Positions 8,547 through 17,578 are shown, counted from the stretch's first letter. The stretch: DNA of 64,000 nt from Sulfurivermis fontis (GCF_004001245.1 NZ_AP018724.1:2658501-2722500), one strand, 5' to 3'. Numbers and translations: made by a program. Notes: generated from the letters alone by a model not told the origin.

Positions 8547-11120
8547 ATGTCTTCGCTCAAAACCATCAAGGCGTTCATCCTGACCGCCGCCCTGGGCGTG
8601 TCCCTGGTACTGTTCCTCGGCATGTACCTGGCCACGACGCGTGTCTATGACCGTGCCGTCAACGAAAGTGCCGCCGCCCTGGCCGACACCGTGGCCCAGG
8701 GCACCTTCAATGCCATGTACCAGATCATGCGCCGCGGCTGGACCCGCGAGCAGCTGGAGGAATTCATCGGCGCCATCCAGTCCTCTGCCGAAGACGCCAC
8801 CTACAAAGTCACCATCTATCGCGGCGCTCTGGTCAGCGAGCGCTTCGGCACCATACAGCAGCCGCCCATCGACCCGCTGGTGGAGCGCACCCTGTTCCGC
8901 GGCAAACCGCAGAGCGAGGAAGTCCCCGGCGGCGTGCGCAGCGCACGCCCCCTGGTCGCCCGCGTCGAATGCCTGCGCTGCCACAGCAATGCCAAAAGCG
9001 GCGACGTGCTCGGCGTGATCACCGTGCATCAGGAACTGGCCCCCTTGGTGGCCAAGGCGAAGGCGGACCTGCTGCTGCCCCTGCTGCTCATCGCCCCGCT
9101 GCCCTTCGTCGTCGCCCTTGGCGTGGCCCTGTTCCTCAACCGCCGCATCAACGACTCCCTCGCCATGCTGCAGGGCAACATCGACACCGTGAACAAGGTG
9201 TCCGATCTCACCCACATCGAATTGCAACAGGTCGACCTCGGCTTCAATGAATTGAACACCCTGTTCGCCAAGGTGGAGGAACTGGCCGCCAAACTGCGCG
9301 GAGTGGCGGTGGACAAGGAGCTGCTGGAGTTCGAGATCCGCCTGCTGGAGAAATTCGTCATCACCTCCGAGGTGGTGCGCGACTGGCGCGAGTATGTCGG
9401 CTACCTGATGGTGGACATCAACAAGGTCATCGACGCCTACACCCTGTTCTCCATCTTCAAGGTGGACGACGAGCTGTTCGATCTGGATATCTTCTGGATC
9501 CGCCCGCCCTCCGCCGCCACCCGCGCCATGATGGAAGAGTCGGTACGCCGCATCCTGGCCAACAGCAGCCAGTTCAGCGACGTCAGCACCGTCACCATCA
9601 ACCACAATATCGCCCAGGCCGACGGCCCGGAGATCGTGCTGGATCATGCCGGCATCGAGCTGCAGACCAAGACCCTGCTGGTGGACACGCCGAAGATCGG
9701 CGGCATCGTCGGCATCGGCGTGCACGCGGCGCTGAAGCGCGACGAAATGCGCATGCTGGTGATCGAGAGCATCCTCTCCACCCTGCTCAACGTCGTCGGT
9801 TCGGTGAAGGCCATCTACAAATACACCAAGGACCTTGAGTTCTATGCCACGCGCGACCCGCTCACCAACCTGTACAACCAGCGCCTGTTCTGGGAGATGC
9901 TCGGCTACGAGGTGAGCCGCGCCGAGCGCCACAGCTACCAGTTCGCCGTGCTGGTCATCGACCTGGACAACTTCAAGGCCATCAACGACAGCTACGGCCA
10001 TGCCTTCGGCGATCGCTTCCTGCAGGCCTTCGCCACCAGCATCCACGGCGCCCTGCGCACCGGCGACATCCTGGCGCGCTACGGCGGCGACGAGTTCGTG
10101 GTGGTGCTGCCGGAGAGCGGGGCGGAACAGGCCTATGCGGTAAGTGAACGCATCCTCGCCAACAGTGCCGACCTCAGCCTGCAATCCCCCGATCTGGCCA
10201 CCGTACAGGCCACGGTATCCATTGGCATCGCGATCTATCCGGAGCACGCCAAGGACCCCAAGGACCTGTTCCTGTTTGCCGACAACATGATGTACAAGGC
10301 CAAGACGGGCGGCAAAAACCGCATCGGTTTCCCCACCGCCGACGACGTCGTCGAGGTGTTCCGCAGCATCGGCGAGAAGAGCCTGATCATCGCCAACGCC
10401 ATCACCGACAAGCGGGTGGTGCCCTACTTCCAGCCGATCCTCGACGTCAGCAGCAATGAAGTGATTGCAGTGGAAGTGCTGTCGCGTATCCACCTGGAGG
10501 GTGCCCAGGTAATGGGGGCCCACGAATTCATCGAGATAGCCGAAAAGACCGGCCTGATCCACAAGCTGGACTACGTGGTGATGGAGAAGTCCTTCGAGCA
10601 GGTGCAGAAGACCGGCTACCACGGCAAGATCTTCGTCAACCTGTCACCGCGCGCCCTGGTGCTGAACGAATTCATTCCCGAGGTGAAGCGTCTCACCACC
10701 AGCTACCACATCCCGCCGGAGCAGGTGGTATTCGAGATCACCGAGCGCGACACGGTGAAAAACATCACCCTGCTGGAGCAGTTCGTCAACGACCTCAAGC
10801 TGGAAGGCTTTGGTCTCGCCATCGACGACTTCGGCTCCGGCTTCTCCTCCTTCCACTACCTGAAGCGCTTCCCCATCGACTACGTCAAGATCGAGGGCGA
10901 CTTCATCGTCAACATGATCAACGACCCGCGCGACCGCGCCTTCGTCCACAGCATCGCCGACCTGGCCCAGCAGCTCGGCATCCAGGCCCTGGCCGAATTC
11001 GTGGAAAACGAGGAGGTGCTGGAACACATCCGCCAGGCCGGCATCCCCTATGCCCAGGGCTACCACATCGGCCACCCCAGCCGCGACCTGCCCGCCGTAC
11101 TGGCACGCCGCGCCGACTAG
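8547..11120 (+). CDS. Periplasmic haem-c sensor with GGDEF and EAL-type (EVL) domains
   Basis: An 857-residue inner-membrane c-di-GMP enzyme. A transmembrane helix at about residues 9-28 leads into a ~145-residue periplasmic domain that ends in CLRCH (C142, C145, H146), a covalent haem c motif in a DUF3365/Tll0287-like setting. A second helix at about 174-198 follows, then a linker module of ~280 residues, a GGDEF domain (intact GGDEF near 513, I-site RTGD five residues before it), and an EAL-type domain. The signature there is EVL rather than EAL, but FVNLS, DDFG, the lysine in YVKIEG and AEFVE are present. The start is ATG 8547 preceded by AGGGG; an in-frame ATG at 8463 is less likely because its extension is unlike a membrane-protein N-terminus. 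Confidence 0.88.
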   Translation: MSSLKTIKAFILTAALGVSLVLFLGMYLATTRVYDRAVNESAAALADTVAQGTFNAMYQIMRRGWTREQLEEFIGAIQSSAEDATYKVTIYRGALVSERFGTIQQPPIDPLVERTLFRGKPQSEEVPGGVRSARPLVARVECLRCHSNAKSGDVLGVITVHQELAPLVAKAKADLLLPLLLIAPLPFVVALGVALFLNRRINDSLAMLQGNIDTVNKVSDLTHIELQQVDLGFNELNTLFAKVEELAAKLRGVAVDKELLEFEIRLLEKFVITSEVVRDWREYVGYLMVDINKVIDAYTLFSIFKVDDELFDLDIFWIRPPSAATRAMMEESVRRILANSSQFSDVSTVTINHNIAQADGPEIVLDHAGIELQTKTLLVDTPKIGGIVGIGVHAALKRDEMRMLVIESILSTLLNVVGSVKAIYKYTKDLEFYATRDPLTNLYNQRLFWEMLGYEVSRAERHSYQFAVLVIDLDNFKAINDSYGHAFGDRFLQAFATSIHGALRTGDILARYGGDEFVVVLPESGAEQAYAVSERILANSADLSLQSPDLATVQATVSIGIAIYPEHAKDPKDLFLFADNMMYKAKTGGKNRIGFPTADDVVEVFRSIGEKSLIIANAITDKRVVPYFQPILDVSSNEVIAVEVLSRIHLEGAQVMGAHEFIEIAEKTGLIHKLDYVVMEKSFEQVQKTGYHGKIFVNLSPRALVLNEFIPEVKRLTTSYHIPPEQVVFEITERDTVKNITLLEQFVNDLKLEGFGLAIDDFGSGFSSFHYLKRFPIDYVKIEGDFIVNMINDPRDRAFVHSIADLAQQLGIQALAEFVENEEVLEHIRQAGIPYAQGYHIGHPSRDLPAVLARRAD

Positions 11121-11127
11121 CCCGCCC

Positions 11128-11150
11128 GGCCGGACGACAGTCCGGCCTAC
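11128..11150 (-). repeat. REP-like hairpin with GTAG head
   Basis: On the minus strand the sequence reads GTAGGCCGGAC, TGTC, GTCCGGCC: a GTAG tetranucleotide joined to a perfect 8-bp stem. That is the architecture of REP elements mobilised by RAYT transposases in other proteobacteria. It lies eight bases after the sensor gene stop. A second GTAG-headed copy is at 40263-40285. Confidence 0.55.
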
Positions 11151-11281
11151 ATCTCCGCCCCGAATCGTGCTACACATGCGCCACGAGACGGGGCGGCTGC
11201 CCGGAACTGTGACTGTCGACACTTTCCCCGCCGGCGCCGTTGCAAACAATACGTGGGTTTTAGCCACGAGGAAGACACACC

Positions 11282-11935
11282 ATGAGAGGCATCCTGTTCG
11301 TGCTGCTGTGCGCCGTTGCGACGGCGGGCCTGGCCGAAACCAATTACGTCGATGACACCCTCGTCATAACCCTGCGCACCGGTCAGGGCAATAGCTACCA
11401 AATTCTGCGCACCCTTACCTCCGGTACCGCCCTCGAGATACTGGAACGCGACGACAAGTACGCCCGCGTGCGCACCCCCGACGGTACCGAGGGCTGGGTG
11501 CTGAGCCAATACCTCACCCCCACCCCCGTGGCCCGCGATCGCCTGGCCCAGGCAGAGCAGCGCCTGGCCCGTTTCGAAACGGAGAATCAACAACTCAAGA
11601 AGGAGCTGGCGGCGCTGCGCAGTGAAAAACGCACCGTGGAAGGCGAACACAAACAAGCCAGCAGCACGGTGGAAAGGCTGCAAGGTGAACTGGAGCGGCT
11701 GAAGGCCGTCGCCGCACGGCCGCTGGAGCTGGAAAAACAGAATCAGGAAATGGGCAAGCGCCTGCAGGAGCTGGAGCTCAATGCCCGCATGCTGAGCGAG
11801 GAAAACACCGCCCTGCGTGATCGTGCCAACCGCGACTGGTTCCTGGCCGGCGCCGGCGTGCTGTTCGGCGGCATACTGCTCGGCCTGATCCTGCCCAAGC
11901 TGCGCAAGCGCCAGAGCTGGAGCGACTGGCGCTGA
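11282..11935 (+). CDS. SH3-domain, coiled-coil membrane protein (TIGR04211/YgiM type), copy 1
   Basis: A 217-residue envelope protein. A signal peptide (about residues 1-19, cleaved after GLA) is followed by a bacterial SH3 domain at about 22-82 (LRTGQGNSYQIL, ARVRTPDGTEGWVLSQYL), a coiled coil of about 95 residues rich in Glu/Leu/Gln, and a C-terminal membrane helix (about 185-205) with a basic cytoplasmic tail. This layout matches the YgiM/TIGR04211 family, whose biochemical role is not established; SH3b domains often contact peptidoglycan. A related gene of the same layout lies at 14960-15526. Confidence 0.85.
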   Translation: MRGILFVLLCAVATAGLAETNYVDDTLVITLRTGQGNSYQILRTLTSGTALEILERDDKYARVRTPDGTEGWVLSQYLTPTPVARDRLAQAEQRLARFETENQQLKKELAALRSEKRTVEGEHKQASSTVERLQGELERLKAVAARPLELEKQNQEMGKRLQELELNARMLSEENTALRDRANRDWFLAGAGVLFGGILLGLILPKLRKRQSWSDWR

Positions 11936-11943
11936 GAAATACC

Positions 11944-13266
11944 TCAGGCGGACACGACCGCGCCGAACAGGTCGTGTTCGCCGGCGGCGGTGATCTCCAC
12001 TGCGACGAACTGTCCGCTCCGCAGGTCGGCGCCGTTCTCGATGATCACCATGCCGTCGATCTCCGGCGCATCGGCGCTGGAGCGGCCATAGGCCTCCTCC
12101 TCGCCCACCTCGTCCACCAGCACGGTGAGCGTGCGCCCCACCTTGTCCTGCAACTTGTCGGCGCTGATCGCCGCCTGCAGTTCCATGAAACGCTCCAGCC
12201 GCTCTTCCTTGATCTCCTCCGGCACCGGGTTGGCCAGGGCATTGGCCGGGGCCCCCTCCACCGGTGAATAGGCAAAGGCACCGACGCGATCCAGTCGTGC
12301 CGCCTCGATGAAGGAAAGCAGTTGCTCGAAATCCGCCTCCGTCTCACCGGGAAAGCCGACGATGAAGGTGGAACGCAGGGTCAGATCCGGGCAGGTGGCA
12401 CGCCACTGCCCGATGCGCTGCAGGGTGTTCTCGATATTGCCGGGACGGCGCATGGCCTTGAGGATGGCGGGACTGGCATGCTGCAAGGGCACATCGAGGT
12501 AGGGCAGGATTACCCCCTCGGCCATCAGCTCCACCAGCTCGTCCACATGCGGATAGGGATAGACATAGTGCAGGCGTACCCAGGCGCCGAGCGAGCCGAG
12601 GTTGCGCGCCAGTTCGGTGATGCGGCTCTTCACCGGCTTGCCGTGCCAGAAGCCGGTGCGGTACTTGAGGTCGACGCCGTAGGCGGCGGTGTCCTGCGCC
12701 ACGATGAGCAGTTCCTTCACGCCGGCGCCCACCAGCTTTTCCGCCTCCTCCAGTATCTCGCCCGCCGGCCGGCTCACCAGGTCACCGCGCATCGACGGGA
12801 TGATGCAGAAGGTGCAGCGCTGATTGCAGCCCTCGGCGATCTTGATGTAGGCGTAGTGGCGCGGCGTCAGCTTGATGCCGCCGGGCGGCACCAGGTCGGT
12901 GTAGGGGTCATGATGCGGCGGCAGCACACCGTGCACCGCGGCCATCACCTGCTCCAGCGAATCGGGCCCGGTCACCGCCAGCACCTGGGGATGGGCGCTG
13001 CGGATCACCTCCTCCTTGGCGCCCAGGCAGCCGGTGACGATCACCCGGCCGTTTTCCGCCAGCGCCTCGCCGATGGTGTCCAGCGATTCCTCCACCGCCG
13101 CGTCGATGAAACCGCAGGTGTTCACCACCACCAGGTCGGCATCGTCGTAGGTCGGCACGATGCGGTAGCCCTCGGCGCGCAGGTGGGTGAGGATGCGCTC
13201 GGAATCCACGGTGGCCTTGGGGCAGCCGAGGCTGACGAAACCGACTTTGGGTATGGCTTTGCTCAT
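11944..13266 (-). CDS. rimO: Ribosomal protein S12 methylthiotransferase
   Basis: Radical-SAM methylthiotransferase that modifies an aspartate of ribosomal protein S12. The UPF0004 N-terminal domain carries [15 protein letters not shown] and VVNTCGFID cysteines. The radical-SAM cluster is [16 protein letters not shown] (CxxxCxxC). A C-terminal TRAM domain follows ([29 protein letters not shown]). I use the ATG at 13264-13266 ([10 protein letters not shown]), which matches the family start. Upstream in-frame codons ([10 protein letters not shown]...) are not family-like. 440 residues. Convergent with the SH3 protein gene, with an 8-base gap. Confidence 0.96.
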   Translation of the reverse strand: MSKAIPKVGFVSLGCPKATVDSERILTHLRAEGYRIVPTYDDADLVVVNTCGFIDAAVEESLDTIGEALAENGRVIVTGCLGAKEEVIRSAHPQVLAVTGPDSLEQVMAAVHGVLPPHHDPYTDLVPPGGIKLTPRHYAYIKIAEGCNQRCTFCIIPSMRGDLVSRPAGEILEEAEKLVGAGVKELLIVAQDTAAYGVDLKYRTGFWHGKPVKSRITELARNLGSLGAWVRLHYVYPYPHVDELVELMAEGVILPYLDVPLQHASPAILKAMRRPGNIENTLQRIGQWRATCPDLTLRSTFIVGFPGETEADFEQLLSFIEAARLDRVGAFAYSPVEGAPANALANPVPEEIKEERLERFMELQAAISADKLQDKVGRTLTVLVDEVGEEEAYGRSSADAPEIDGMVIIENGADLRSGQFVAVEITAAGEHDLFGAVVSA

Positions 13267-13367
13267 GGGGAAAACTGGGGCTGAAGGGGGCCATAGGATA
13301 ACAGGGTGCCACGCCGCCGGCACATCCGGCTTGATCCGGCCGCGACCATGGGTTACACCAGATAAAA

Positions 13368-13520
13368 GGAAGGTCTGAATAAGTCCATCCTGGACTTCTC
13401 AGACCACGCCAAGCGAAAAGTGTGATTTTCGCTTGGCTTCATTTTTCAACGACTTATCGTCGTTGAAAAATGGCGGCACATCCCTGTGCCGCGGAAGCTC
13501 TGAACTTATTCAGAGCTTCC
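13368..13520 (+). mobile_element. MITE-like element, internally deleted copy 2
   Basis: 153-bp copy of the 205-bp element with both termini intact. The 52 bases between GGACTTCTCAG and ACCACGCC of the full copy are missing, exactly removing the GC-rich central part. Flanks are AAAA on both sides, consistent with a 4-bp target duplication but in a low-complexity A-run. It lies just upstream of the HIT gene, ending 20 bases before its start codon, so it probably supplies the leader of that gene. Confidence 0.85.
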
Positions 13521-13540
13521 AAAAAACCACAGGAGCAACC

Positions 13541-13882
13541 ATGAACTGCATCTTCTGCAAGATCGCCGCCGGCGAGATCCCCGCCACCATCGTCCATCAG
13601 GACGAGCACGTGGTGGCCTTCCGCGACCTCAACCCGCAGGCGCCGACCCACATCCTGATCATTCCGCGCCGCCATATCGCCACCGTCAACGACCTGGCCG
13701 AGGCCGATGCGGCCACCGTGGGCCGGCTGTTCCTCGCCGCCCGCCGGATCGCCGCCGAGCTGGGCTTTGCCGCAGACGGCTACCGCCTGGTGATGAACAC
13801 CAACGCCGCCGCGGGCCAGACCGTATTCCACATCCACCTGCACCTGCTGGCGGGACGCAACTTCGCCTGGCCGCCCGGATAA
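13541..13882 (+). CDS. hinT: HIT-family purine nucleoside phosphoramidase (HinT-like)
   Basis: 113-residue histidine-triad protein: MNCIFCKIAAGEIPATIV at the N-terminus (zinc-type Cys pair CIFC), AFRDLNPQAPTHILIIPRRHI in the middle, and the active-site triad HIHLHLLAGR near the C-terminus. HinT-type enzymes cleave AMP-lysine phosphoramidates and aminoacyl-adenylates. Start chosen at ATG 13541, preceded by AGGAG. Frames extending further upstream run through the MITE and are rejected. Normal length for the family. Confidence 0.95.
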   Translation: MNCIFCKIAAGEIPATIVHQDEHVVAFRDLNPQAPTHILIIPRRHIATVNDLAEADAATVGRLFLAARRIAAELGFAADGYRLVMNTNAAAGQTVFHIHLHLLAGRNFAWPPG

Positions 13883-13886
13883 CCCC

Positions 13887-14088
13887 AGTTACAAGTGACA
13901 AGTTTTAGAGGCGTTTCTTGCCACTTGAAACTTGCCACTTGAAACTTGTCACTTGAAACTTGTCACTTGAAACTTGTCACTTGAAACTTGTCACTTGAAA
14001 CTTGTCACTTGAAACTTGTCACTTGAAACTTGTCACTTGAAACTTGTCACTTGAATCTTGCCACTTGTGACTTGTGACTTGGGACTTA
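13887..14088. repeat. Large heptamer array (12 x 14-mer) forming the GST leader
   Basis: A left arm AGTTACAAGTGACAAGTTT (13887-13905) is followed, after a ~15-base spacer, by twelve consecutive 14-mers at 13921-14088, mostly TCACTTGAAACTTG, each made of two inverted-sense heptamers. Seven central units are identical; units at the edges diverge (CCACTTGTGACTTG, TGACTTGGGACTTA). The array ends four bases before the start codon of the GST-fold gene, so that gene has no non-repeat leader and no visible Shine-Dalgarno. Transcribed RNA could fold on itself with the left arm. Confidence 0.9.
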
Positions 14089-14092
14089 TCAA

Positions 14093-14749
14093 ATGAAACC
14101 GGAACTGGTCAGCTTCAAACTGTGTCCCTTCGTACAGCGTTCGGTGATCGTGCTGCTGGAGAAGGGCGTGCCCTTCGACATCACCTACATCAACCTGAAG
14201 GAACCGCCGGAATGGTTCCAGCGCATCTCGCCGCTGGGCAAGGTGCCGCTGCTCAAGGTGGGGGATACGGTGCTGTTCGAGTCGGCGGTGATCATGGAAT
14301 ACCTGGACGAGGTCAACCCGCCTTCGCTGCACCCCGCCGATCCGCTGCGCAAGGCGCACAACCGCGCCTGGATCGAGTTTGCCTCCGGCCTGCTGGCCTG
14401 CCAGTACAACCTCACCATGGCGGCAGCCGATGCCGCCGCCTTCGATGCGCAGTGCACGGAACTGTGCGCCAAGTTGGCGCAACTGGAACAGCAGATCGCC
14501 GGACCGCTGTTCAACGGCAGGGAATTCGCCCTGGTGGATGCGGCCTTTGCGCCGTTCTTCCTGCGCCTCGACCTGCTGGAGGGATGGCACCCGCTGGGCC
14601 TGCTGCGGGGGCTGCCGAAGGTGTCGGCCTGGTCGCAGCAGTTGCTGCAACGGCCGGCGGTGCGGGATTCGGTGGTGCCGGAATTCGCGGCGCTGTACCG
14701 CGAACACATCCGCGGCGGCGGTGCCCATGGCGCCAGGGTGTTCTGTTAG
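14093..14749 (+). CDS. Glutathione S-transferase family protein
   Basis: 218-residue GST fold. The thioredoxin-like N-terminal domain starts KPELVSFKLCPFVQRSVIVLLEKGVPF, with a CPF active-site cysteine as in omega/DHAR-like or SspA-like GSTs. The substrate-binding SNAIL-like segment is ESAVIMEYLDEV, followed by an all-helical C-terminal domain. The substrate is unknown; a cysteine-type active site suggests glutathione-dependent reduction or deglutathionylation rather than classical conjugation. The start codon abuts the heptamer array, and the TAG stop lies inside the TTAG target duplication of MITE copy 3, so both edges of the gene are repeats. Confidence 0.88.
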   Translation: MKPELVSFKLCPFVQRSVIVLLEKGVPFDITYINLKEPPEWFQRISPLGKVPLLKVGDTVLFESAVIMEYLDEVNPPSLHPADPLRKAHNRAWIEFASGLLACQYNLTMAAADAAAFDAQCTELCAKLAQLEQQIAGPLFNGREFALVDAAFAPFFLRLDLLEGWHPLGLLRGLPKVSAWSQQLLQRPAVRDSVVPEFAALYREHIRGGGAHGARVFC

Positions 14750-14954
14750 GGAAGCTCTGAATAAGTTCAGAGCTTCCGCGGCACAGGGATGTGCCGCCAT
14801 TTTTCAACGACGATAAGTCGTTGAAAAATGAAGCCAAGCGAAAATCACACGTTTCGCTTGGCGTGGTTTTGTCCACGGATGGACTTATGTCGCGCAGCCC
14901 AGGGAGGGGCGGGAGCGACCTGAGAAGTCCAGGATGGACTTATTCAGACCTTCC
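14750..14954 (-). mobile_element. 205-bp MITE-like element, copy 3
   Basis: Full-length 205-bp copy in inverted orientation, nearly identical to copy 1. It is flanked by TTAG on the left (14746-14749) and TTAG on the right (14955-14958), a perfect 4-bp direct repeat of the YTAR type used by IS5-subgroup elements. The element fills the gap between two convergent genes. The left TTAG contains the TAG stop of the GST gene, and the right one lies one base from the SH3-protein stop. Its strong hairpins could serve as a bidirectional terminator. Confidence 0.9.
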
Positions 14955-14959
14955 TTAGG

Positions 14960-15526
14960 TCAGAGTTCCAGACCGCCCAGGCGCTGCGCCACCCGCTCCT
15001 TGTCCCAGCGCACGCCCAGGTACACGCCGAGGGCAAACAGCACGATCAGTGCCGCCGCGTAATACAGCCAGCCATAGGCAGAACCCTCCTCCTGCAACTG
15101 CGCCTGCAACTCCGCCATCCGGCTTTGCAACTGGCTGTTTTCAGCCTGCAAGGCCTCGATGCGCGCGGTGAGCTGCTCGACCTGTGCACCGCTCGCGCTG
15201 CTGCTGCTGCGCAGCTGTGCCAACTCCTGCTGCAAGCGATCGCGCTCCTGCTCCATCCGCTCCAGACGTAACTGCGCCGGCAGTTCGCTGGTGGCATAGA
15301 CCTCGCTGATCCAGCCTTCCACCCCGCCGGACGTGCGCACGCGCAAATGACCGGCCTGACGTTCCAGCACCGTCAGCTCGGTGCCGGAAGTCACTACCGT
15401 GATGGGGGTATCGCTGGAATTGGGTTGCGCGCGTACACCCACGCGCAGGACGTCGCTGATATAGACCGTCTCCGCCTGGGCCGGCATCAGGGCAAGCAAC
15501 ATGAGCAGAAAGAGAGCCTGTCGCAT
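14960..15526 (-). CDS. SH3-domain, coiled-coil membrane protein (TIGR04211/YgiM type), copy 2
   Basis: 188 residues with the same plan as the protein at 11282-11935: signal peptide (about 1-18, AQAETVYISD), SH3 domain (VRAQPNSSDTPI, LRVRTSGGVEGWISEVYA), coiled coil (about 85-150), C-terminal membrane helix (about 152-172) and a charged tail (RWDKERVAQRL). Sequence similarity to copy 1 is clear in the SH3 domain and low in the coiled coil, so this is an old paralogue rather than a recent duplication. Function unknown; probably an envelope protein facing peptidoglycan. Confidence 0.82.
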   Translation of the reverse strand: MRQALFLLMLLALMPAQAETVYISDVLRVGVRAQPNSSDTPITVVTSGTELTVLERQAGHLRVRTSGGVEGWISEVYATSELPAQLRLERMEQERDRLQQELAQLRSSSSASGAQVEQLTARIEALQAENSQLQSRMAELQAQLQEEGSAYGWLYYAAALIVLFALGVYLGVRWDKERVAQRLGGLEL

Positions 15527-15617
15527 CTCCTCAATCCTTTGTCATTATTCTTCGCCGCACCCGCCAGAGTGCAGCCTCTCCAATCATACGGGCTAAGCGC
15601 CCCGCCTGCCACCCGCG

Positions 15618-16532
15618 TCAGGACAGCCAGACGAACCACAACGGCAGGGTCAGCATGCACAGTGCCGTCGTAACGGTCACCGCCATGGCATACAGCCCGG
15701 TATCCAGTTGGTAGCGATCGCACAACACGATGCCGAGCACCATGCTGGGCATGGCCGCCTCCAGCACCACCGCCGCCAGCACTTCGCCCTGCAGGCCGAG
15801 CGCGGCGGCCAGCCCCCAGATCAGCAACGGCGTCAGCAGCAACTGTATCGCCGCCACCGGCAGCACCAGCGGGATCTGGTGACGCCAGGCACCGGCCCAG
15901 CGCAGGCCGAGGCCAAGGGAAAACAGCATCAGCGGCACCACGCCGGAACCGAGCATGTCGAGCCAGGAACGCACGATGGCCGGCAGCGGCACCTGCGCCA
16001 GATTGAGACCGATGCCGGCCAGCGCCGCCCACAGCGGCGGCACCTTGAGCAGCGCCAGCAACGGGTGTTCCTTCTGCCCGCCGCCGCCGTACCAGGCCGC
16101 CAGCGAGATACCCACCGACAGCAACAGGGGCGTGCAGGCGAGCAGGTCGTACTGAATCGCCACACTGCGCGCCCAAGGGCCGAAAGTCGCCTCCAGCACC
16201 GGCAGGCCGAGATAGGTGGCATTGGGAAAGGCCGCCGCCAGCAACAGGGCACCGACCACGCGATGGGGCTGGCTGCTGCGGCGGAACCACAGCCAGGCCG
16301 CCAGCAGGCCAAAACCGACGGCCGCCGCCGCCGACACGGCAATGCGCACCGAATCCAGTCCCAGCGGCGCCTGCCACAGCACCAGCAGCACCAGGGCCGG
16401 CAGCAGCAGCACATAGACCACGCCGGTCAGGCTGCGCCGCACCTGCTCCGCCTCCAGCCCCAGCGGCGTCAGCACCCGCCACATCACGCCGCACACGATG
16501 AGTGCCGCCGCCTGCAAGATCACGTCAACCAT
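15618..16532 (-). CDS. AEC-family (auxin efflux carrier-like) permease
   Basis: 304-residue inner-membrane protein with about ten hydrophobic segments in two inverted halves, the AEC/bile-acid-sodium-symporter-like fold. Typical features are the N-terminal LIVCGVMWRVLTP, FPNATYLGLPVLEA in the first half, and MPSMVLGIVLCDRYQLDTGLYA near the end of the second half. Family members move organic anions or malate-type compounds; the substrate is not predictable here. Start at ATG 16530-16532, preceded by GGGGAG. The 14-base gap to the upstream YjbQ gene suggests co-transcription. Confidence 0.85.
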   Translation of the reverse strand: MVDVILQAAALIVCGVMWRVLTPLGLEAEQVRRSLTGVVYVLLLPALVLLVLWQAPLGLDSVRIAVSAAAAVGFGLLAAWLWFRRSSQPHRVVGALLLAAAFPNATYLGLPVLEATFGPWARSVAIQYDLLACTPLLLSVGISLAAWYGGGGQKEHPLLALLKVPPLWAALAGIGLNLAQVPLPAIVRSWLDMLGSGVVPLMLFSLGLGLRWAGAWRHQIPLVLPVAAIQLLLTPLLIWGLAAALGLQGEVLAAVVLEAAMPSMVLGIVLCDRYQLDTGLYAMAVTVTTALCMLTLPLWFVWLS

Positions 16533-16545
16533 TCATCGCTCCCCG

Positions 16546-16953
<408 letters not shown>

Positions 16954-17125
16954 ACCACCGCACCTCCCTCGGCCGACATCACTGCCCGCGCATCCTAGCA
17001 GTTTCCTCACGCCGCCGCTGGCGGGCAAAAACGAAAAAAGGCCGCACAACTGGAAAAAAAGGGGATTTGCACCGCTTTTTTTCCTTGTGTTTTGCAAATT
17101 ATCGTTTCAAAATCACTCGCCGACG

Positions 17126-17145
17126 ACAACTCACCGGTGAGTTGT
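17126..17145. promoter_or_regulatory. Perfect 20-bp palindrome in the HU-like gene leader
   Basis: ACAACTCACCGGTGAGTTGT is a perfect dyad with no spacer, 28 bases before the start codon of the HU-like gene. With no loop it is better suited to a dimeric protein than to an RNA hairpin, although it could fold with a small loop. It lies downstream of an AT-rich stretch (17080-17115) that probably holds the promoter. It could be an autoregulatory operator; this is inference. Confidence 0.45.
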
Positions 17146-17173
17146 TTCTACCATCGAACTAGGGAGATCACAG

Positions 17174-17578
17174 ATGGCTGTAAAGAAAAAGACCGCTGCC
17201 AAGAAAGCTGTAAAGGCCGCCCCGAAGAAGGCCGCTCCGGCCAAGGCCGCCGCCCCGCTGAAGGCAATCACCACCAAGCAGACCAAGAGCCAGATCATCG
17301 CCGCCATCGCCGAAGCCACCGGCGTGTCCAAGAAAGACGTCGGCGCCGTGTTCACCACCATGGCCGCCATGGTCGAGGCCCACATGAAAAAGAACGGCTC
17401 CGGCGAATTCACCATCCCCGAAGTGGGCGTGAAGATCCGCCGCCACAAGAAGCCCGCCACCAAGGCGCGCAAGATGATCTCCCCCTTTACCGGTGAAGAG
17501 ATCACCGTCAAGGCCAAGCCGGCGCGCAACACCGTCAAACTCACCGCGCTGAAGGGCCTGAAGGAAACCGTCGCCTAG
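17174..17578 (+). CDS. HU-family DNA-binding protein with Lys/Ala-rich histone-like N-terminus
   Basis: 134 residues. The first ~35 are a Lys/Ala/Pro tail (KKKTAAKKAVKAAPKKAAP) resembling histone H1-like tails, followed by an HU/IHF fold at about 36-134 (TKSQIIAAIAEATGVSKKDV, GEFTIPEVGVKIRRHKKPATKARKM, ARNTVKLTALKGLKE). Such tail-plus-HU proteins occur in several beta- and gammaproteobacteria and are thought to compact DNA. The ATG at 17174 is preceded by AGGGAG. A strong terminator follows at 17605. A perfect palindrome sits in the leader. Confidence 0.92.
   Translation: MAVKKKTAAKKAVKAAPKKAAPAKAAAPLKAITTKQTKSQIIAAIAEATGVSKKDVGAVFTTMAAMVEAHMKKNGSGEFTIPEVGVKIRRHKKPATKARKMISPFTGEEITVKAKPARNTVKLTALKGLKETVA

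Noticed and set aside
13887-14088. CRISPR array
   Set aside because: The repeated unit is 14 bases (two heptamers) with no spacers, and there are no cas genes. It is a tandem/inverted heptamer array.
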